Positions 1 to 7,157 of a stretch of DNA of 10,439 nucleotides are shown here, in pieces (the first letter of the stretch is position 1; every line of letters starts with the position of its first letter). The notes under the pieces are model-generated. The model was given only the letters and a program-made list of their open reading frames with translations, was not told the origin of the DNA and searched no databases. Made by a program: the position numbers and the translations under genes. This DNA comes from Candidatus Wirthbacteria bacterium CG2_30_54_11 (GTDB taxonomy: Bacteria; Patescibacteriota; CG2-30-54-11), in the NCBI GenBank assembly GCA_001873755.1, contig MNZT01000011.1:1-10439 (forward strand), in the 5' to 3' direction.

Positions 1-2
1 TC

Positions 3-119
3 ATCGGAAAAAAGGTGCTACGGATTGCCTATTATTGCCTGAAAACTGGTACATCGTATGATCCAACTATCCTGGCTCAGCAGATGGATTTGCTCTCGCC
101 CTCGATGTCTGCTTCTTGA
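3..119 (+). CDS. C-terminal end of a probable IS110-family transposase (partial)
   Basis: The frame is open from the window edge to TGA at 117-119 and gives 38 residues. The segment GKKVLRIAYYCLKTGTSYDP resembles the usual C-terminal tail of IS110/IS1111 transposases (a pattern like ARK-I-IAYY-LK-G-PYD, followed by a short variable end). In that family this tail follows the Tnp_20 domain that helps position the recombinase for DNA cutting. The catalytic parts lie to the left of the window, so nothing can be said about activity. The next gene, on the other strand, ends only ten bases downstream, so the element's right end must lie very near or inside that gene's 3' end. The family call rests on one short tail. 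Confidence 0.55.
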   Translation: MGKKVLRIAYYCLKTGTSYDPTILAQQMDLLSPSMSAS

Positions 120-128
120 CTTTTCCCT

Positions 129-632
129 TTAACAGGCATTCTGCTCAAAGATGGCAAGTTGGTCAGGGCTTGGTCGTACCGGTATCTCAGGAGGATATTC
201 AAATCCTGCAAGTGCAGTGCAGGCGCGCGCTCTCAGCCGATCCAGATACGAAGAGATCAATGCTTCAGCCTGTGGATCATCTTTTCGACATTGTTCGAGA
301 TTGTCGAGGATCCGTTGAGCTAGTGCTATCTGCTGGGTGAATCCGTCCGGGCCAAGAGCAAGCATTCGCCTTCGGAGAATACCTTGGGCATCTTCTCTCA
401 CCAGCCTGCCGATCTGCTCCATCGCTCCTTCCCACGTGCCCGATTCAATTTCTACTATCTCGGTTGATTGCAGATTATGCTCCAGCCCATTTATCAGAAC
501 CCTTCCACCGGGATCAATCTCGGTGATAATTAGTGATCGAGGGGAACTTTGTCCCTCGTCGAATGAACTTATAGCGGCTGTCCCACCGCTATCAAGTGCC
601 CTTCCGTTTTTGGGATCGCTATCATTACTCAA
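129..632 (-). CDS. Hypothetical 167-residue soluble protein
   Basis: I do not recognise this protein. It has no signal peptide or membrane segment. Residues 1-30 are polar and low in complexity. Residues 31-65 look like short beta strands (SLIITEID, RVLINGLEH, EIVEIESG). Residues 66-140 look helical (EGAMEQIGRLVREDAQGILRR and the following stretches), and the tail is proline-rich. The TTG start at 630-632 is chosen because an AAAGAGGA ribosome binding site lies about ten bases upstream and no ATG or GTG is in frame. An extended -10 box stands about 30 bases farther up. It is transcribed alone and ends ten bases from the transposase tail on the opposite strand. Its C-terminus may therefore have been altered by that insertion. 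Confidence 0.65.
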   Translation of the reverse strand: MSNDSDPKNGRALDSGGTAAISSFDEGQSSPRSLIITEIDPGGRVLINGLEHNLQSTEIVEIESGTWEGAMEQIGRLVREDAQGILRRRMLALGPDGFTQQIALAQRILDNLEQCRKDDPQAEALISSYLDRLRARACTALAGFEYPPEIPVRPSPDQLAIFEQNAC

Positions 633-668
633 GATTAACGTATCCTCTTTGAATTGTTTTTGAAAGTT

Positions 669-677
669 ATTATATCA
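669..677 (-). promoter_or_regulatory. Extended -10 promoter for the 167-residue gene
   Basis: On the minus strand the bases read TGATATAAT, a perfect -10 hexamer preceded by the TGn extension. No good -35 is seen at 16-18 bases, which is common for extended -10 promoters. The predicted start of transcription is near 662, leaving a leader of about 30 bases that contains the AAAGAGGA site of the downstream TTG-start gene. Confidence 0.55.
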
Positions 678-713
678 TAATTTTCTGGCAAAAATTAGAT
701 AATGAGCGATCAC

Positions 714-742
714 AAAAAAGCTCCGCGATTCACGCGAAGCTT
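714..742 (-). terminator. Rho-independent terminator after the PspC gene
   Basis: On the minus strand AAGCTTCGCG and CGCGGAGCTT form a ten-pair stem (one T-G wobble) around the five-base loop TGAAT, followed directly by a run of T. The tract lies on the minus-strand side only, so it ends transcripts coming from the 952-1860 / 795-992 unit. It separates that unit from the promoter at 669-677. Confidence 0.85.
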
Positions 743-794
743 AGATCCAGAAATAATTGAAGTTATACTCCCAGAAGAAGGCAGGTCAAGGTCA

Positions 795-992
795 TTAGTC
801 GACCCGTTCCGGGATGATCAGCCAGGCCACCAGATATGCCATGACGCCTGAACCTCCGGTTAGACAGAAAATTATCCAGAGCAGGCGCACGAGTGAAGGA
901 TCGATGGCGAAGTATTCAGCGATTCCGCCGCACACGCCGGCGATCCTGCGATCAGTGGTCGATCGATAGAGTCTTTTCATTTCTGGCTGCAT
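795..992 (-). CDS. Small PspC-domain membrane protein
   Basis: This is a 65-residue single-domain PspC protein. The N-terminal part carries the family pattern RLYRSTTDRRIAGVCGGIAEYF followed by DPSLVRLLWI. A hydrophobic helix with a glycine-rich turn follows (about residues 37-60, FCLTGGSGVMAYLVAWLIIP). In the family, PspC domains sit in the inner membrane and, in the phage-shock system, work with PspA/PspB. No other psp gene is present here, so the role is only inferred as envelope-stress related. The ATG at 990-992 is preferred over the one 12 bases downstream because AAAGGA sits about seven bases before it. The start lies inside the upstream gene, giving a 41-base overlap in a different frame, so the two are probably translationally coupled. 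A strong terminator follows. Confidence 0.9.
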   Translation of the reverse strand: MQPEMKRLYRSTTDRRIAGVCGGIAEYFAIDPSLVRLLWIIFCLTGGSGVMAYLVAWLIIPERVD

Positions 993-1860
993 TGGTAGTT
1001 CCTTTGCTTGATGAGCTGATCGGTTCTGTTTTTGGGGAGAGATGCGGAAAAGAAAAAATACCGCGTTTTTTCAGAACAGGAACAGGTTTTTTCACAGGCA
1101 TCTGTTTCTGCTGTTGTTTCGGCTGCTCAGATCGCAACCTTTTTTCTTCACCCTGGTGTACGGTATAGGGCGAGGTGAACACGATGAACAACATCTCGAG
1201 CTGATTGGTTATAGCTTTGAGAAAAATAGTCTGTTCTCTCGTCAGCTTTTGTTCCGGGAAAATACAGAATGCCTTGATTGTGAGATTGTCCTGGCCGGAA
1301 GTGTAGGAGAGCAGCTCGGGGGGGAGTTGGTGCTTGATCAGGGCTGAATTGTGGATTTCATGCTTGAGGAGCGCCACGCCAGCTCTGACCCCGCAGTATT
1401 CCTTTACCGTGCTTTCGTCTCCCAGATCGACGATCCTGAGGAGCACCCAGGGAGTGGGGACGATGCCGAGTATTTTTTCGGCGAGGAATTCCAGGATCTG
1501 TTTGAAGTCTTTTTTGTTCTCAGGATACTTCTTGATCGCCGAAAAAACCTCCTCGATCTCCGAGATCTGTACATTGAGTTCGCCGATGTAGCGGAAGGTT
1601 TCATCGATGCGACCCTGGAGATCAGTGTTGTTCTGTTCTATCTCCTTGATCTGGGTCTCCGCCCGGGCGATGGCCTGATTATAAAAAATGTAGATCGCAT
1701 AGCCGGTCATGAACAGAAGGGTTATGATAGAACCCTCTACGACTTCTTCATGAAACACGGAAAATCCACCCCGGATGAGGTAGGGAGTGACCACGATGAG
1801 TATCATAGTGAGGAGCAGGAGGTCGACATAGAGCGTTTTGAGGAGTTTGATTTTTTTCAT
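952..1860 (-). CDS. Membrane-anchored coiled-coil protein with GAF-like region
   Basis: This is a 302-residue protein of unknown role. Two hydrophobic helices (about residues 13-30 and 43-60) form a hairpin. They are followed by a coiled coil at about 63-110 (ARAETQIKEIEQNNTDLQGR and on), and then a mixed alpha/beta region at about 115-230 whose spacing resembles a GAF domain (FKQILEFLAEKILGIVPTPW, then strand VLLRIVDL). The tail (235-302) is basic, rich in Q, K, P and S, and probably disordered. The architecture is like the input half of a sensor kinase or cyclase, but no kinase, HATPase or GGDEF domain follows. An ATG ten codons upstream (1888-1890) is in frame. I chose 1858-1860 because the promoter's predicted start of transcription (about 1886) lies downstream of the earlier ATG. 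The gene overlaps the downstream pspC-like gene by 41 bases. Confidence 0.75.
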   Translation of the reverse strand: MKKIKLLKTLYVDLLLLTMILIVVTPYLIRGGFSVFHEEVVEGSIITLLFMTGYAIYIFYNQAIARAETQIKEIEQNNTDLQGRIDETFRYIGELNVQISEIEEVFSAIKKYPENKKDFKQILEFLAEKILGIVPTPWVLLRIVDLGDESTVKEYCGVRAGVALLKHEIHNSALIKHQLPPELLSYTSGQDNLTIKAFCIFPEQKLTREQTIFLKAITNQLEMLFIVFTSPYTVHQGEEKRLRSEQPKQQQKQMPVKKPVPVLKKRGIFSFPHLSPKTEPISSSSKGTTNAARNEKTLSIDH

Positions 1861-1892
1861 GGTTGTGAGCCTGGGTTGAGTGAAGCTCATTG

Positions 1893-1920
1893 ATTATAAC
1901 TCAAAAAAGGCTTACCTCAA
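1893..1920 (-). promoter_or_regulatory. Promoter of the coiled-coil/PspC unit
   Basis: On the minus strand TTGAGG (1915-1920) and a perfect TATAAT (1893-1898) are separated by 16 bases. The predicted transcription start is near 1886, which is why the start codon at 1860 is preferred over 1890. It is back to back with the promoter of the VUT operon. Confidence 0.6.
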
Positions 1921-1940
1921 GAGAGCAAATATTCCCTGTT

Positions 1941-1968
1941 TTGGTTTTCCCCGGAAGATGTCTATAAT
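1941..1968 (+). promoter_or_regulatory. Promoter of the VUT/ABC operon
   Basis: A perfect TATAAT box lies at 1963-1968, with a weak TTGGTT at 1941-1946 spaced 16 bases. The predicted transcription start is near 1975, leaving a leader of about 23 bases with GAAGGA at 1985-1990 for the ATG at 1998. The short space between the two divergent promoters could hold a shared operator, but I see no clear palindrome there. Confidence 0.55.
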
Positions 1969-1997
1969 ACTTACATATATTTTTGAAGGAACGATGA

Positions 1998-2708
1998 ATG
2001 TCAGAACATGCCGATCAAAAAATGAAAACAAGACCTGAAACGATTACGCCGATCTATGTCAGTATCGCAGCCTTTTTCGTCTGTTTCCTCATGATCGCCA
2101 ATATCACGGCCGGCCGGCTCATCAGCCTGTTCTCTCTGGTGCTGACCGGCGACCTGTTCCTCTTCCCTGTCACCTACATATTCGGAGACATCCTGACCGA
2201 AGTCTACGGGTTCCGCTACAGTCGGCTCGTGATCTGGCTGGGCATGGCCTGCAATATCATTATGGCGTTCTACTTTTTTGTCCTCCTCAAAACACCGTAT
2301 CCAGCGGACTTCGTCAATAATGACGCCTATCAGACCGTTCTGGGCAGCACGCCGCTCATCGTGACCGCGTCGATCATCGCCTACTTCCTCGGTGAATTTG
2401 CGAATTCGACGATGCTGTCGCTGCTCAAAAAAGCCACCCACGGCCGGTTCCTCTTTGTCCGCACTATCGGTTCGACGCTCATAGGGCAACTGTTTGATAC
2501 GCTCGCGTTCATGCTCATTGCTTTCTCATTTCTGCCCTTTGCGACGCTGATCCAGATGATCGTCATCCAGTATGTATTCAAGGTCGGCTATGAGATACTG
2601 GCTACGCCGCTGACCTACCTCGCGGTCAGATGGATCAAAAAGCACGAGGCGCTCGACAGCTACGATTACGGGGAACACTACAACCCGTTCTCTCTCGATC
2701 TCGGATAA
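1998..2708 (+). CDS. yhhQ: Queuosine precursor transporter (VUT family, YhhQ-like)
   Basis: This 236-residue integral membrane protein has about six helices. Family hallmarks are present in order: NITAGR (35-40), FPVTYIFGDILTEVYG (56-71), GEFANS (132-137), RTIGSTLIGQLFDT (155-168) and KVGYEILATPLTY (195-207). The VUT/DUF165 family (YhhQ of E. coli) takes up queuosine precursors such as preQ0 and preQ1 across the inner membrane for tRNA modification. No queuosine biosynthesis or tgt gene lies in this window, so the substrate is inferred from the family. The ATG at 1998 has GAAGGA seven bases upstream; an ATG at 1994 is out of frame. The N-terminal 15 residues are polar and variable. It is first in an operon with an ABC exporter, with 13 bases to the next gene. 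Confidence 0.92.
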   Translation: MSEHADQKMKTRPETITPIYVSIAAFFVCFLMIANITAGRLISLFSLVLTGDLFLFPVTYIFGDILTEVYGFRYSRLVIWLGMACNIIMAFYFFVLLKTPYPADFVNNDAYQTVLGSTPLIVTASIIAYFLGEFANSTMLSLLKKATHGRFLFVRTIGSTLIGQLFDTLAFMLIAFSFLPFATLIQMIVIQYVFKVGYEILATPLTYLAVRWIKKHEALDSYDYGEHYNPFSLDLG

Positions 2709-2721
2709 AAGGAATACTCTC

Positions 2722-3543
2722 TTGGCAGTAAAACCGGCATATTCCAAAATCTGGCGAATACTTGTCCTCGCCATCATTCCCTTCTGCTGGGCAGGGATGA
2801 TGGTCACTCTGGTCTACCGGGTCGAGTCGTCGAACAAGGGGATCTCGTACCTCTCGACCCATGGTACGATCATAGATCCGGTCATCGGAACGACCTGGTA
2901 CAGCATTGAATCGGATGGCGTCCTGATCGGCTATTCCCGCACTACCATCGGCTATACCGGCGAGCAGGAAGAACACTACACCTCGGTAGAAGAAACCGCT
3001 GTCCAGGTGGATGGATTTGGCGACGAGGTGTTTCTGACCATGCACATGGCGTCTGTGCTGGATAACACTATGACCCCCATCACTCTGGAAGGGACGATCG
3101 GCCTGGGCGCTCTACAATTCACGCTCACTTCAGAGAGGCAGGGCGACCTGCTCAATGTGCAGGTCTCGGGTATGGGGACGGAGCTTAGCCGTACGATCCC
3201 TTTTGGGGACGGCCTGGCCACGACCAGTTCGGCCTATGCCATCGCCGCTTCGCGTGCGGTCAAGGCGGATGAGCAGTTCCGTTTTCAGACCTTCGATGCG
3301 CTCAGTCAGTCAGAGGCTCCGCTTCTCTTGACCTATCGGGATGATTCCACCATGGACACAACCGAAGGAGTAGTGGCAGCCCGCCATTTCACCGTACAGA
3401 AATCGTCTCTCAGTTCAGAAGTCTGGCTGGATGTCAAAGGCAGGATGCTCCGCGAAGAAGCCGGCACATACGTGTCCGAGATCGCTGACTACGTCACTCT
3501 CCGGGAATTTGTCGAAGCACATCCTGTCGCCCAATCTCCCTAA
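2722..3543 (+). CDS. Membrane-anchored extracytoplasmic beta-rich protein, function unknown
   Basis: This is a 273-residue protein. A short basic N-terminus precedes one hydrophobic helix (about residues 11-33), which acts as an uncleaved anchor or signal. The rest is rich in alternating strands, starting with WYSIESDGVLIGYSRTTIGY, and is likely outside the cytoplasmic membrane. The opening motif (W-I-DG--IGY) is reminiscent of the beta domain that precedes transglutaminase domains in some envelope proteins, but no catalytic domain follows; this is a weak comparison. I assign no family. The TTG at 2722 is the start because AAAAGGAA lies eight bases upstream, directly after the VUT stop. The 15-base gap to the ABC ATPase and the shared strand suggest it works with or beside the exporter, for instance as an accessory periplasmic subunit. 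Confidence 0.8.
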   Translation: MAVKPAYSKIWRILVLAIIPFCWAGMMVTLVYRVESSNKGISYLSTHGTIIDPVIGTTWYSIESDGVLIGYSRTTIGYTGEQEEHYTSVEETAVQVDGFGDEVFLTMHMASVLDNTMTPITLEGTIGLGALQFTLTSERQGDLLNVQVSGMGTELSRTIPFGDGLATTSSAYAIAASRAVKADEQFRFQTFDALSQSEAPLLLTYRDDSTMDTTEGVVAARHFTVQKSSLSSEVWLDVKGRMLREEAGTYVSEIADYVTLREFVEAHPVAQSP

Positions 3544-3558
3544 TTACGGAAGATACGC

Positions 3559-4308
3559 ATGCTCTCTCTTACAAATGTCAGGAAAACTTTTGGCCGGGTG
3601 GTCGCGGTTGACCAGATCTCACTGGAGGTCGCCCCCGGCGAGATCTTCGGGTTCCTCGGACCCAACGGAGCCGGCAAGACCACGACCATCAAAATGATCG
3701 CCGGGCTGCTCTCGCCTACGGCGGGTCAGGTGACCATCGACGGACATGATGTCCATCGGGAGCCGGTAGCGGCCAAGCAGGCGCTCAGCTACATACCGGA
3801 CGAGCCGTACCTTTATGACAAGCTGACCGGCCGGGAATGTCTGGAACTGGTGGCCACGCTGCATCACATCCCGGTCAAGACCGCACGGCAGCGCATCGAG
3901 GAGATGGTCACCTTGTTCAATATCTCTGAGTTCATCGACCAGTACGCAGAGGGATTCTCCCACGGCACCCGGCAGAAATTCGTCTTTGCGGCTGCGTTCC
4001 TCCCCCGCCCCCGGCTCCTGCTTATCGACGAGCCCATGGTCGGGCTCGACCCGCAGAACGCCCACCTGGTCAAGACCCTGCTCCGGCAGATCGCGACCGA
4101 GGACAAGGTATGTATTTTGCTTTCAACCCATACACTAAGTCTGGCGCAGGATATCTGCGACCGCATCGGCATCATCTATCAGGGGCGCCTGAGCGCTTGC
4201 GGGACGCTTGACGAGCTTCGCGCTCAGGCAACTTCGAGCGGATCGGATCTGGAAGAGCTCTATCTGAAACTGACCGGTGGCTATGGAGGAGAGCGGATTG
4301 ACTGGTAG
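3559..4308 (+). CDS. ABC transporter ATP-binding protein
   Basis: This 249-residue single nucleotide-binding domain of the ABC-2 exporter type has a Walker A GPNGAGKTT at 34-42. The Q-loop region reads YIPDEPYLYDKLTG (78-91), where a D/E-rich form replaces the usual glutamine. The signature is the variant FSHGTRQK (133-140) in place of LSGGQ. Walker B is LLLIDEP (153-159), with D-loop GLDP (162-165) and H-loop STH with His191. The catalytic residues K40, D157, E158 and H191 are all present, so it should hydrolyse ATP. FS-G-RQK signatures are common in EcsA/YtrB-like subunits. The ATG at 3559 has a GGAAGA site upstream. It pairs with the overlapping downstream permease; the exported substrate is unknown. 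Confidence 0.95.
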   Translation: MLSLTNVRKTFGRVVAVDQISLEVAPGEIFGFLGPNGAGKTTTIKMIAGLLSPTAGQVTIDGHDVHREPVAAKQALSYIPDEPYLYDKLTGRECLELVATLHHIPVKTARQRIEEMVTLFNISEFIDQYAEGFSHGTRQKFVFAAAFLPRPRLLLIDEPMVGLDPQNAHLVKTLLRQIATEDKVCILLSTHTLSLAQDICDRIGIIYQGRLSACGTLDELRAQATSSGSDLEELYLKLTGGYGGERIDW

Positions 4309-5992
4309 TACCTGGCGCGACATACCAGCCTTTGCCTGGTTGCTTTTGGGCAAGCGGCTACGCACACTGCCCAGAGCCTTTGCCACCATGGATCGTGGGC
4401 GGCGGATGCTGTTCGTCCCCTTTTTTATTCTCGCGCTCGGCTTCGTCTATGGCCTGTTCAGCATTTCCCGCACTGTCCTGCAGTTCCTCCTGGAGCAGGG
4501 AGAGGTAGGCGAAGCGCTGATCGAGCAGGGGGTGGGTATGCTGCTGAACACCTTTTTCTTCCTGCTCGTGGTCAGCACGGTGATGGCAGCCGCGACCACA
4601 CTATTTCAGTCAAAAGAGACGAGATATCTGCTGACCCAGCCTATCGATGCGCTCGCTATCTTCTGGTACAAGGCCATTGAAACCATCCTCTACAGTTCAT
4701 GGATGGTACTGCTGCTGGGGCTGCCGATCTTCCTTGCTCTGGGTGCTGTGCTTTCGGTCTCGCCCGGCTCGATCCTGCTCTTCCTCACCCTGATCACCCT
4801 CATGGTCGTGATCGCCGGGCTCTGTGGCGTCCTGCTTTCTTTTGGCTTCACTGCCCTGCTGGCGGTTTCGTCGAGACTTCCGCGTCTGGCCATGCTGTTC
4901 ACGGTCCTGCTGGGCGGCTGGTACCTTTTTTCGGCGCAACATTCCTCGACCAGCGTACTGCCTGACATTTCCAATATCCCAGCCATTCAGGCCTACATCG
5001 GGCAACTTCGCACGTCGTCCCCGTACTTTCCCGGTAGCTGGGTGCAGCAGGCATTTTTTGGCCTGCAAAAAGGTGCGAGTGGCGACACCCTGTACTTTGC
5101 AGCGTTGCTCTTGGTGACGACCCTTTTTCTCGTGCAGATGCTCACCCAGGTCGCCGGTCGGGTGTATCTGCCGCTTTGGTGGCTGTCCGGTGCCCAGGGC
5201 CGGCACAACCGGAAGAAAGCCGTGCACATGCACCGATCACCCGTGGCTTCGGTCGCCGGCGCCCTCATGGAAAAGGATGCCAAACTGTTCCTGCGCGACC
5301 CCAGTCAGTGGCTCCAGAGCGGGACGCTGGTCGGCCTGTTCGTCTTCCTCATCATCATACTCAGGCAAGTGCCGGCGCGATTTGCTCACCTGGAGGTGAT
5401 CTTTGGCACCATCGTGGCCTACATGGGCTTTGCCATTGTCGGGTATCTCTTCACCACGCTGAGCCTGCGCTTCATCTTCCCTGCCATGAGCCTGGAGGGG
5501 CGGTCGTTCTGGTTCCTGCTCACCAGCCCGGTCAGCCGATCCAGATTGCTTACTGCCAAAGTGATACCGCTGACAATGCTTCTCGTCCTTGCCTCCACCG
5601 GCATGGCTTCGCTCATGGGGCAGCTGCTGTCCCTGCCGGCTGAAATACAGAGGATCTCTCTGGTCGCGACAGCGGCTTCGGTTTCGGTCATTGCCTTTTT
5701 CACTTTTGCGGTCGGGACTATCTGGATCAATCTAAAGGAAGCCGACCCCTCCAAACTTGCTTCTTCGGTGCCGGCGATCGTCTGCACCATGATCCTGTTC
5801 GGTCTGCTGACTGCGGTCATCATGGTCTTGGCGGTCCCGTTCCATGCCTACTTCCAGTCAGTTTTGCAGGGCGACCTGTACGACCAGGGGATGACCGACA
5901 GCATCCTCACCTGGATCACGGTCTGCGCCCTCATCCTCGATGCCGGATTGTTCGGGGTCGTGGTCAGGGCGTTCGGGAAACGGGATTTTTGA
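4298..5992 (+). CDS. ABC-2 type permease, large putative exporter subunit
   Basis: About 564 residues with many hydrophobic helices (roughly twelve), in two similar halves. It resembles the family of large 'putative ABC exporter' permeases of 550-600 residues. Typical landmarks are the segment SKETRYLLTQPIDALAIFWYK in the first half and EKDAKLFLRDPSQWLQ before the second half. LTSPVSRSRLLTAK is the second-half match of the TQP loop. The TTG at 4298 is chosen because GGAGGAG (4285-4291) stands six bases upstream. Earlier in-frame starts (GTG 4277, ATG 4283) lack such a site. This gives an 11-base overlap with the ATPase gene and implies translational coupling. It is the last gene of the operon and overlaps the convergent DUF998 gene by 29 bases. 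Confidence 0.9.
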   Translation: MTGSTWRDIPAFAWLLLGKRLRTLPRAFATMDRGRRMLFVPFFILALGFVYGLFSISRTVLQFLLEQGEVGEALIEQGVGMLLNTFFFLLVVSTVMAAATTLFQSKETRYLLTQPIDALAIFWYKAIETILYSSWMVLLLGLPIFLALGAVLSVSPGSILLFLTLITLMVVIAGLCGVLLSFGFTALLAVSSRLPRLAMLFTVLLGGWYLFSAQHSSTSVLPDISNIPAIQAYIGQLRTSSPYFPGSWVQQAFFGLQKGASGDTLYFAALLLVTTLFLVQMLTQVAGRVYLPLWWLSGAQGRHNRKKAVHMHRSPVASVAGALMEKDAKLFLRDPSQWLQSGTLVGLFVFLIIILRQVPARFAHLEVIFGTIVAYMGFAIVGYLFTTLSLRFIFPAMSLEGRSFWFLLTSPVSRSRLLTAKVIPLTMLLVLASTGMASLMGQLLSLPAEIQRISLVATAASVSVIAFFTFAVGTIWINLKEADPSKLASSVPAIVCTMILFGLLTAVIMVLAVPFHAYFQSVLQGDLYDQGMTDSILTWITVCALILDAGLFGVVVRAFGKRDF

Positions 5993-6623
5993 AATCAGGA
6001 CGGAGCGCCTGTCGCATGACCAGAGCACAGGACTCCGGCCAGAACAGGCAGCAGAGAGTAATCACCCGCTGCAGCAGACCGAACGCTCCAAAGCCGCTGT
6101 TGAAATAGAACAAAAAGAGCCAAACGACCATCAGGATGCAGCAGACGTACCCACTGATCGCGATGGGTATTGCCAAATGCTTGAATGCTTTTTCGCGGGC
6201 GGTGCTCTGCGCCATGATGGTGATCAGATATGGGGTCACAGCGAAGAGAAGGCCCATGGGGAGCCAGTGTGCGATTCCCGCTAAAGGCATGGAAGAGAGC
6301 GGGACCCGGAGTTCCTCCAGTGAGAGGGTAGGGAAGAGGACGACCGCAACGATGACCAAGGCACAGACCCAGGATGCAATCGTCCAGATTTTTTTTGTCC
6401 GCAGATCGGCAAAATGAATCGGCAGAATGTACGACAAGATCACATAGCACAGGGCGAGTTGGAGCAGGTTGGCCTGTTCGATCCAGCCGTACTTCCCGAT
6501 CGACAATTCGCCGATGGTGCGGTAAGCCGGGTCATAGCCCGGGGTGACGAAGCCGAGGACAGCGATCACGAGGGCGAACACGATGGGGCTGAGGATGCAG
6601 TACCAGATGAGGAAGCGACGCAT
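5964..6623 (-). CDS. DUF998 membrane protein, copy 1 (downstream end of the array)
   Basis: This 219-residue hydrophobic protein has about six helices. The family core is near the N-terminus: after the first helix (MRRFLIWYCILSP...) comes VTPGYDPAYRTIGELSIGKYGWIEQ, the PGYD--TI-EL--G--GW pattern of DUF998. No biochemical role is established for the domain. It is the last gene of four tandem paralogs, 42 bases after the interrupted copy 2. Its second half is closest to copy 4 (shared LFP--LE-LR-P-SS, GIAHW, GY-CCIL and FGLLQ), although its SIGKYG motif matches copy 3. Its 3' end overlaps the convergent permease gene by 29 bases. The ATG at 6623 has only a weak GAG upstream. Length agrees with the other copies (208-219), so the end is not truncated. 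Confidence 0.85.
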   Translation of the reverse strand: MRRFLIWYCILSPIVFALVIAVLGFVTPGYDPAYRTIGELSIGKYGWIEQANLLQLALCYVILSYILPIHFADLRTKKIWTIASWVCALVIVAVVLFPTLSLEELRVPLSSMPLAGIAHWLPMGLLFAVTPYLITIMAQSTAREKAFKHLAIPIAISGYVCCILMVVWLFLFYFNSGFGAFGLLQRVITLCCLFWPESCALVMRQALRPDFKNPVSRTP

Positions 6624-6665
6624 GGGAAAATCTCAAGTATTTATCTGTAAACCGATCCCGTTCGC

Positions 6666-7106
6666 TTATGACGCTCTGCTGCTGATCGTACGGGCACAGG
6701 AAAAGAACCAGACGAGGTATAGACCGATAATGATCCTTTGGAGCAGGCCGAAATAGCCAAAAGGGATCCGGGAAATAAACAGGAACAAGAAAGCATAGCA
6801 GAGGAAACAGCAGACCATACCTCCCAGTCGCGTGATCGCGAGCAGCTGCGGATAGAGTTTTTCTTCCGCGAGACTACGCGACAAGACTATGATGCAGTAG
6901 GGAAAGATGAGGAGCAGCGCCAGGTAGGCTGTCGAATGGATGAGGCTGCCGGGAGGCAGCGACGAAAAGGAGGCTCTGGTCGTTTCGAGCGATGCGGTCG
7001 GAAAAGCTCCCGTTATCGCGATCACGAGTGCAAAAAAACCTAAGGCATATCGCCATTTTTTCTGAGTCTGAGGCCGTCCAAGCTGAGCCGGCAGGAGTAT
7101 CGACAG
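6666..7106 (-). pseudogene. DUF998 copy 2, 3' fragment (interrupted by the IS)
   Basis: These 146 codons encode the last two thirds of a DUF998 protein (helices 2-6), including LSILLPAQLG, FALVIAITGAFPTASLETTR and YFGLLQRIII. It reads directly on from the 5' fragment (8318-8503) once the insertion element and one TATTA repeat are removed, giving 208 residues, the size of its neighbours. A GTG within it at 7025 opens a 119-codon frame but has no convincing ribosome binding site, so this part is probably not made as a protein. No other frameshift or stop is seen. The gene was therefore intact until the insertion. Confidence 0.85.
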
Positions 7107-7111
7107 TATTA
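7107..7111. repeat. Target-site repeat TATTA, left copy
   Basis: TATTA directly precedes the left inverted repeat of the element, and the same five bases follow its right end at 8318-8322. Because the ends are A/T rich, the true duplication could be the inner ATT with one more base assigned to each end. In either case one copy restores the reading frame of the split gene. Confidence 0.75.
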
Positions 7112-7147
7112 GGGGCTGTCGATAAACAGTTCAAAAATACAAAAAAT

Positions 7148-7157
7148 GAACTAGTTC
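7148..7157. repeat. Palindrome GAACTAGTTC near the left IS end
   Basis: A perfect ten-base palindrome lies about 36 bases inside the left end. It may be a subterminal transposase contact, but nothing in the sequence proves a function, and the right end has no matching copy in the same place. Confidence 0.35.

Noticed and set aside
1351..1893. Long plus-strand open frame (180 codons) opposite the coiled-coil gene
   Set aside because: It mirrors the minus-strand gene, has no ribosome binding site and its product has no membrane or family features; the minus-strand gene has a promoter, membrane helices and a downstream partner.
2001..2489. Minus-strand open frame opposite the VUT gene
   Set aside because: The product is a charged low-complexity shadow of the well-supported transporter gene.
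4277..4297. GTG (4277) or ATG (4283) as permease start
   Set aside because: Neither has a ribosome binding site, whereas the TTG at 4298 has GGAGGAG six bases upstream; the difference is only five to seven residues.
6001..6037. Imperfect inverted repeat (CGGAGCGCCTGT / ACAGGACTCCG) just after the permease stop
   Set aside because: The stem has an internal mismatch, a 14-base loop and no T tract on either strand, and it lies within DUF998 copy 1 coding sequence; it is not a supported terminator.
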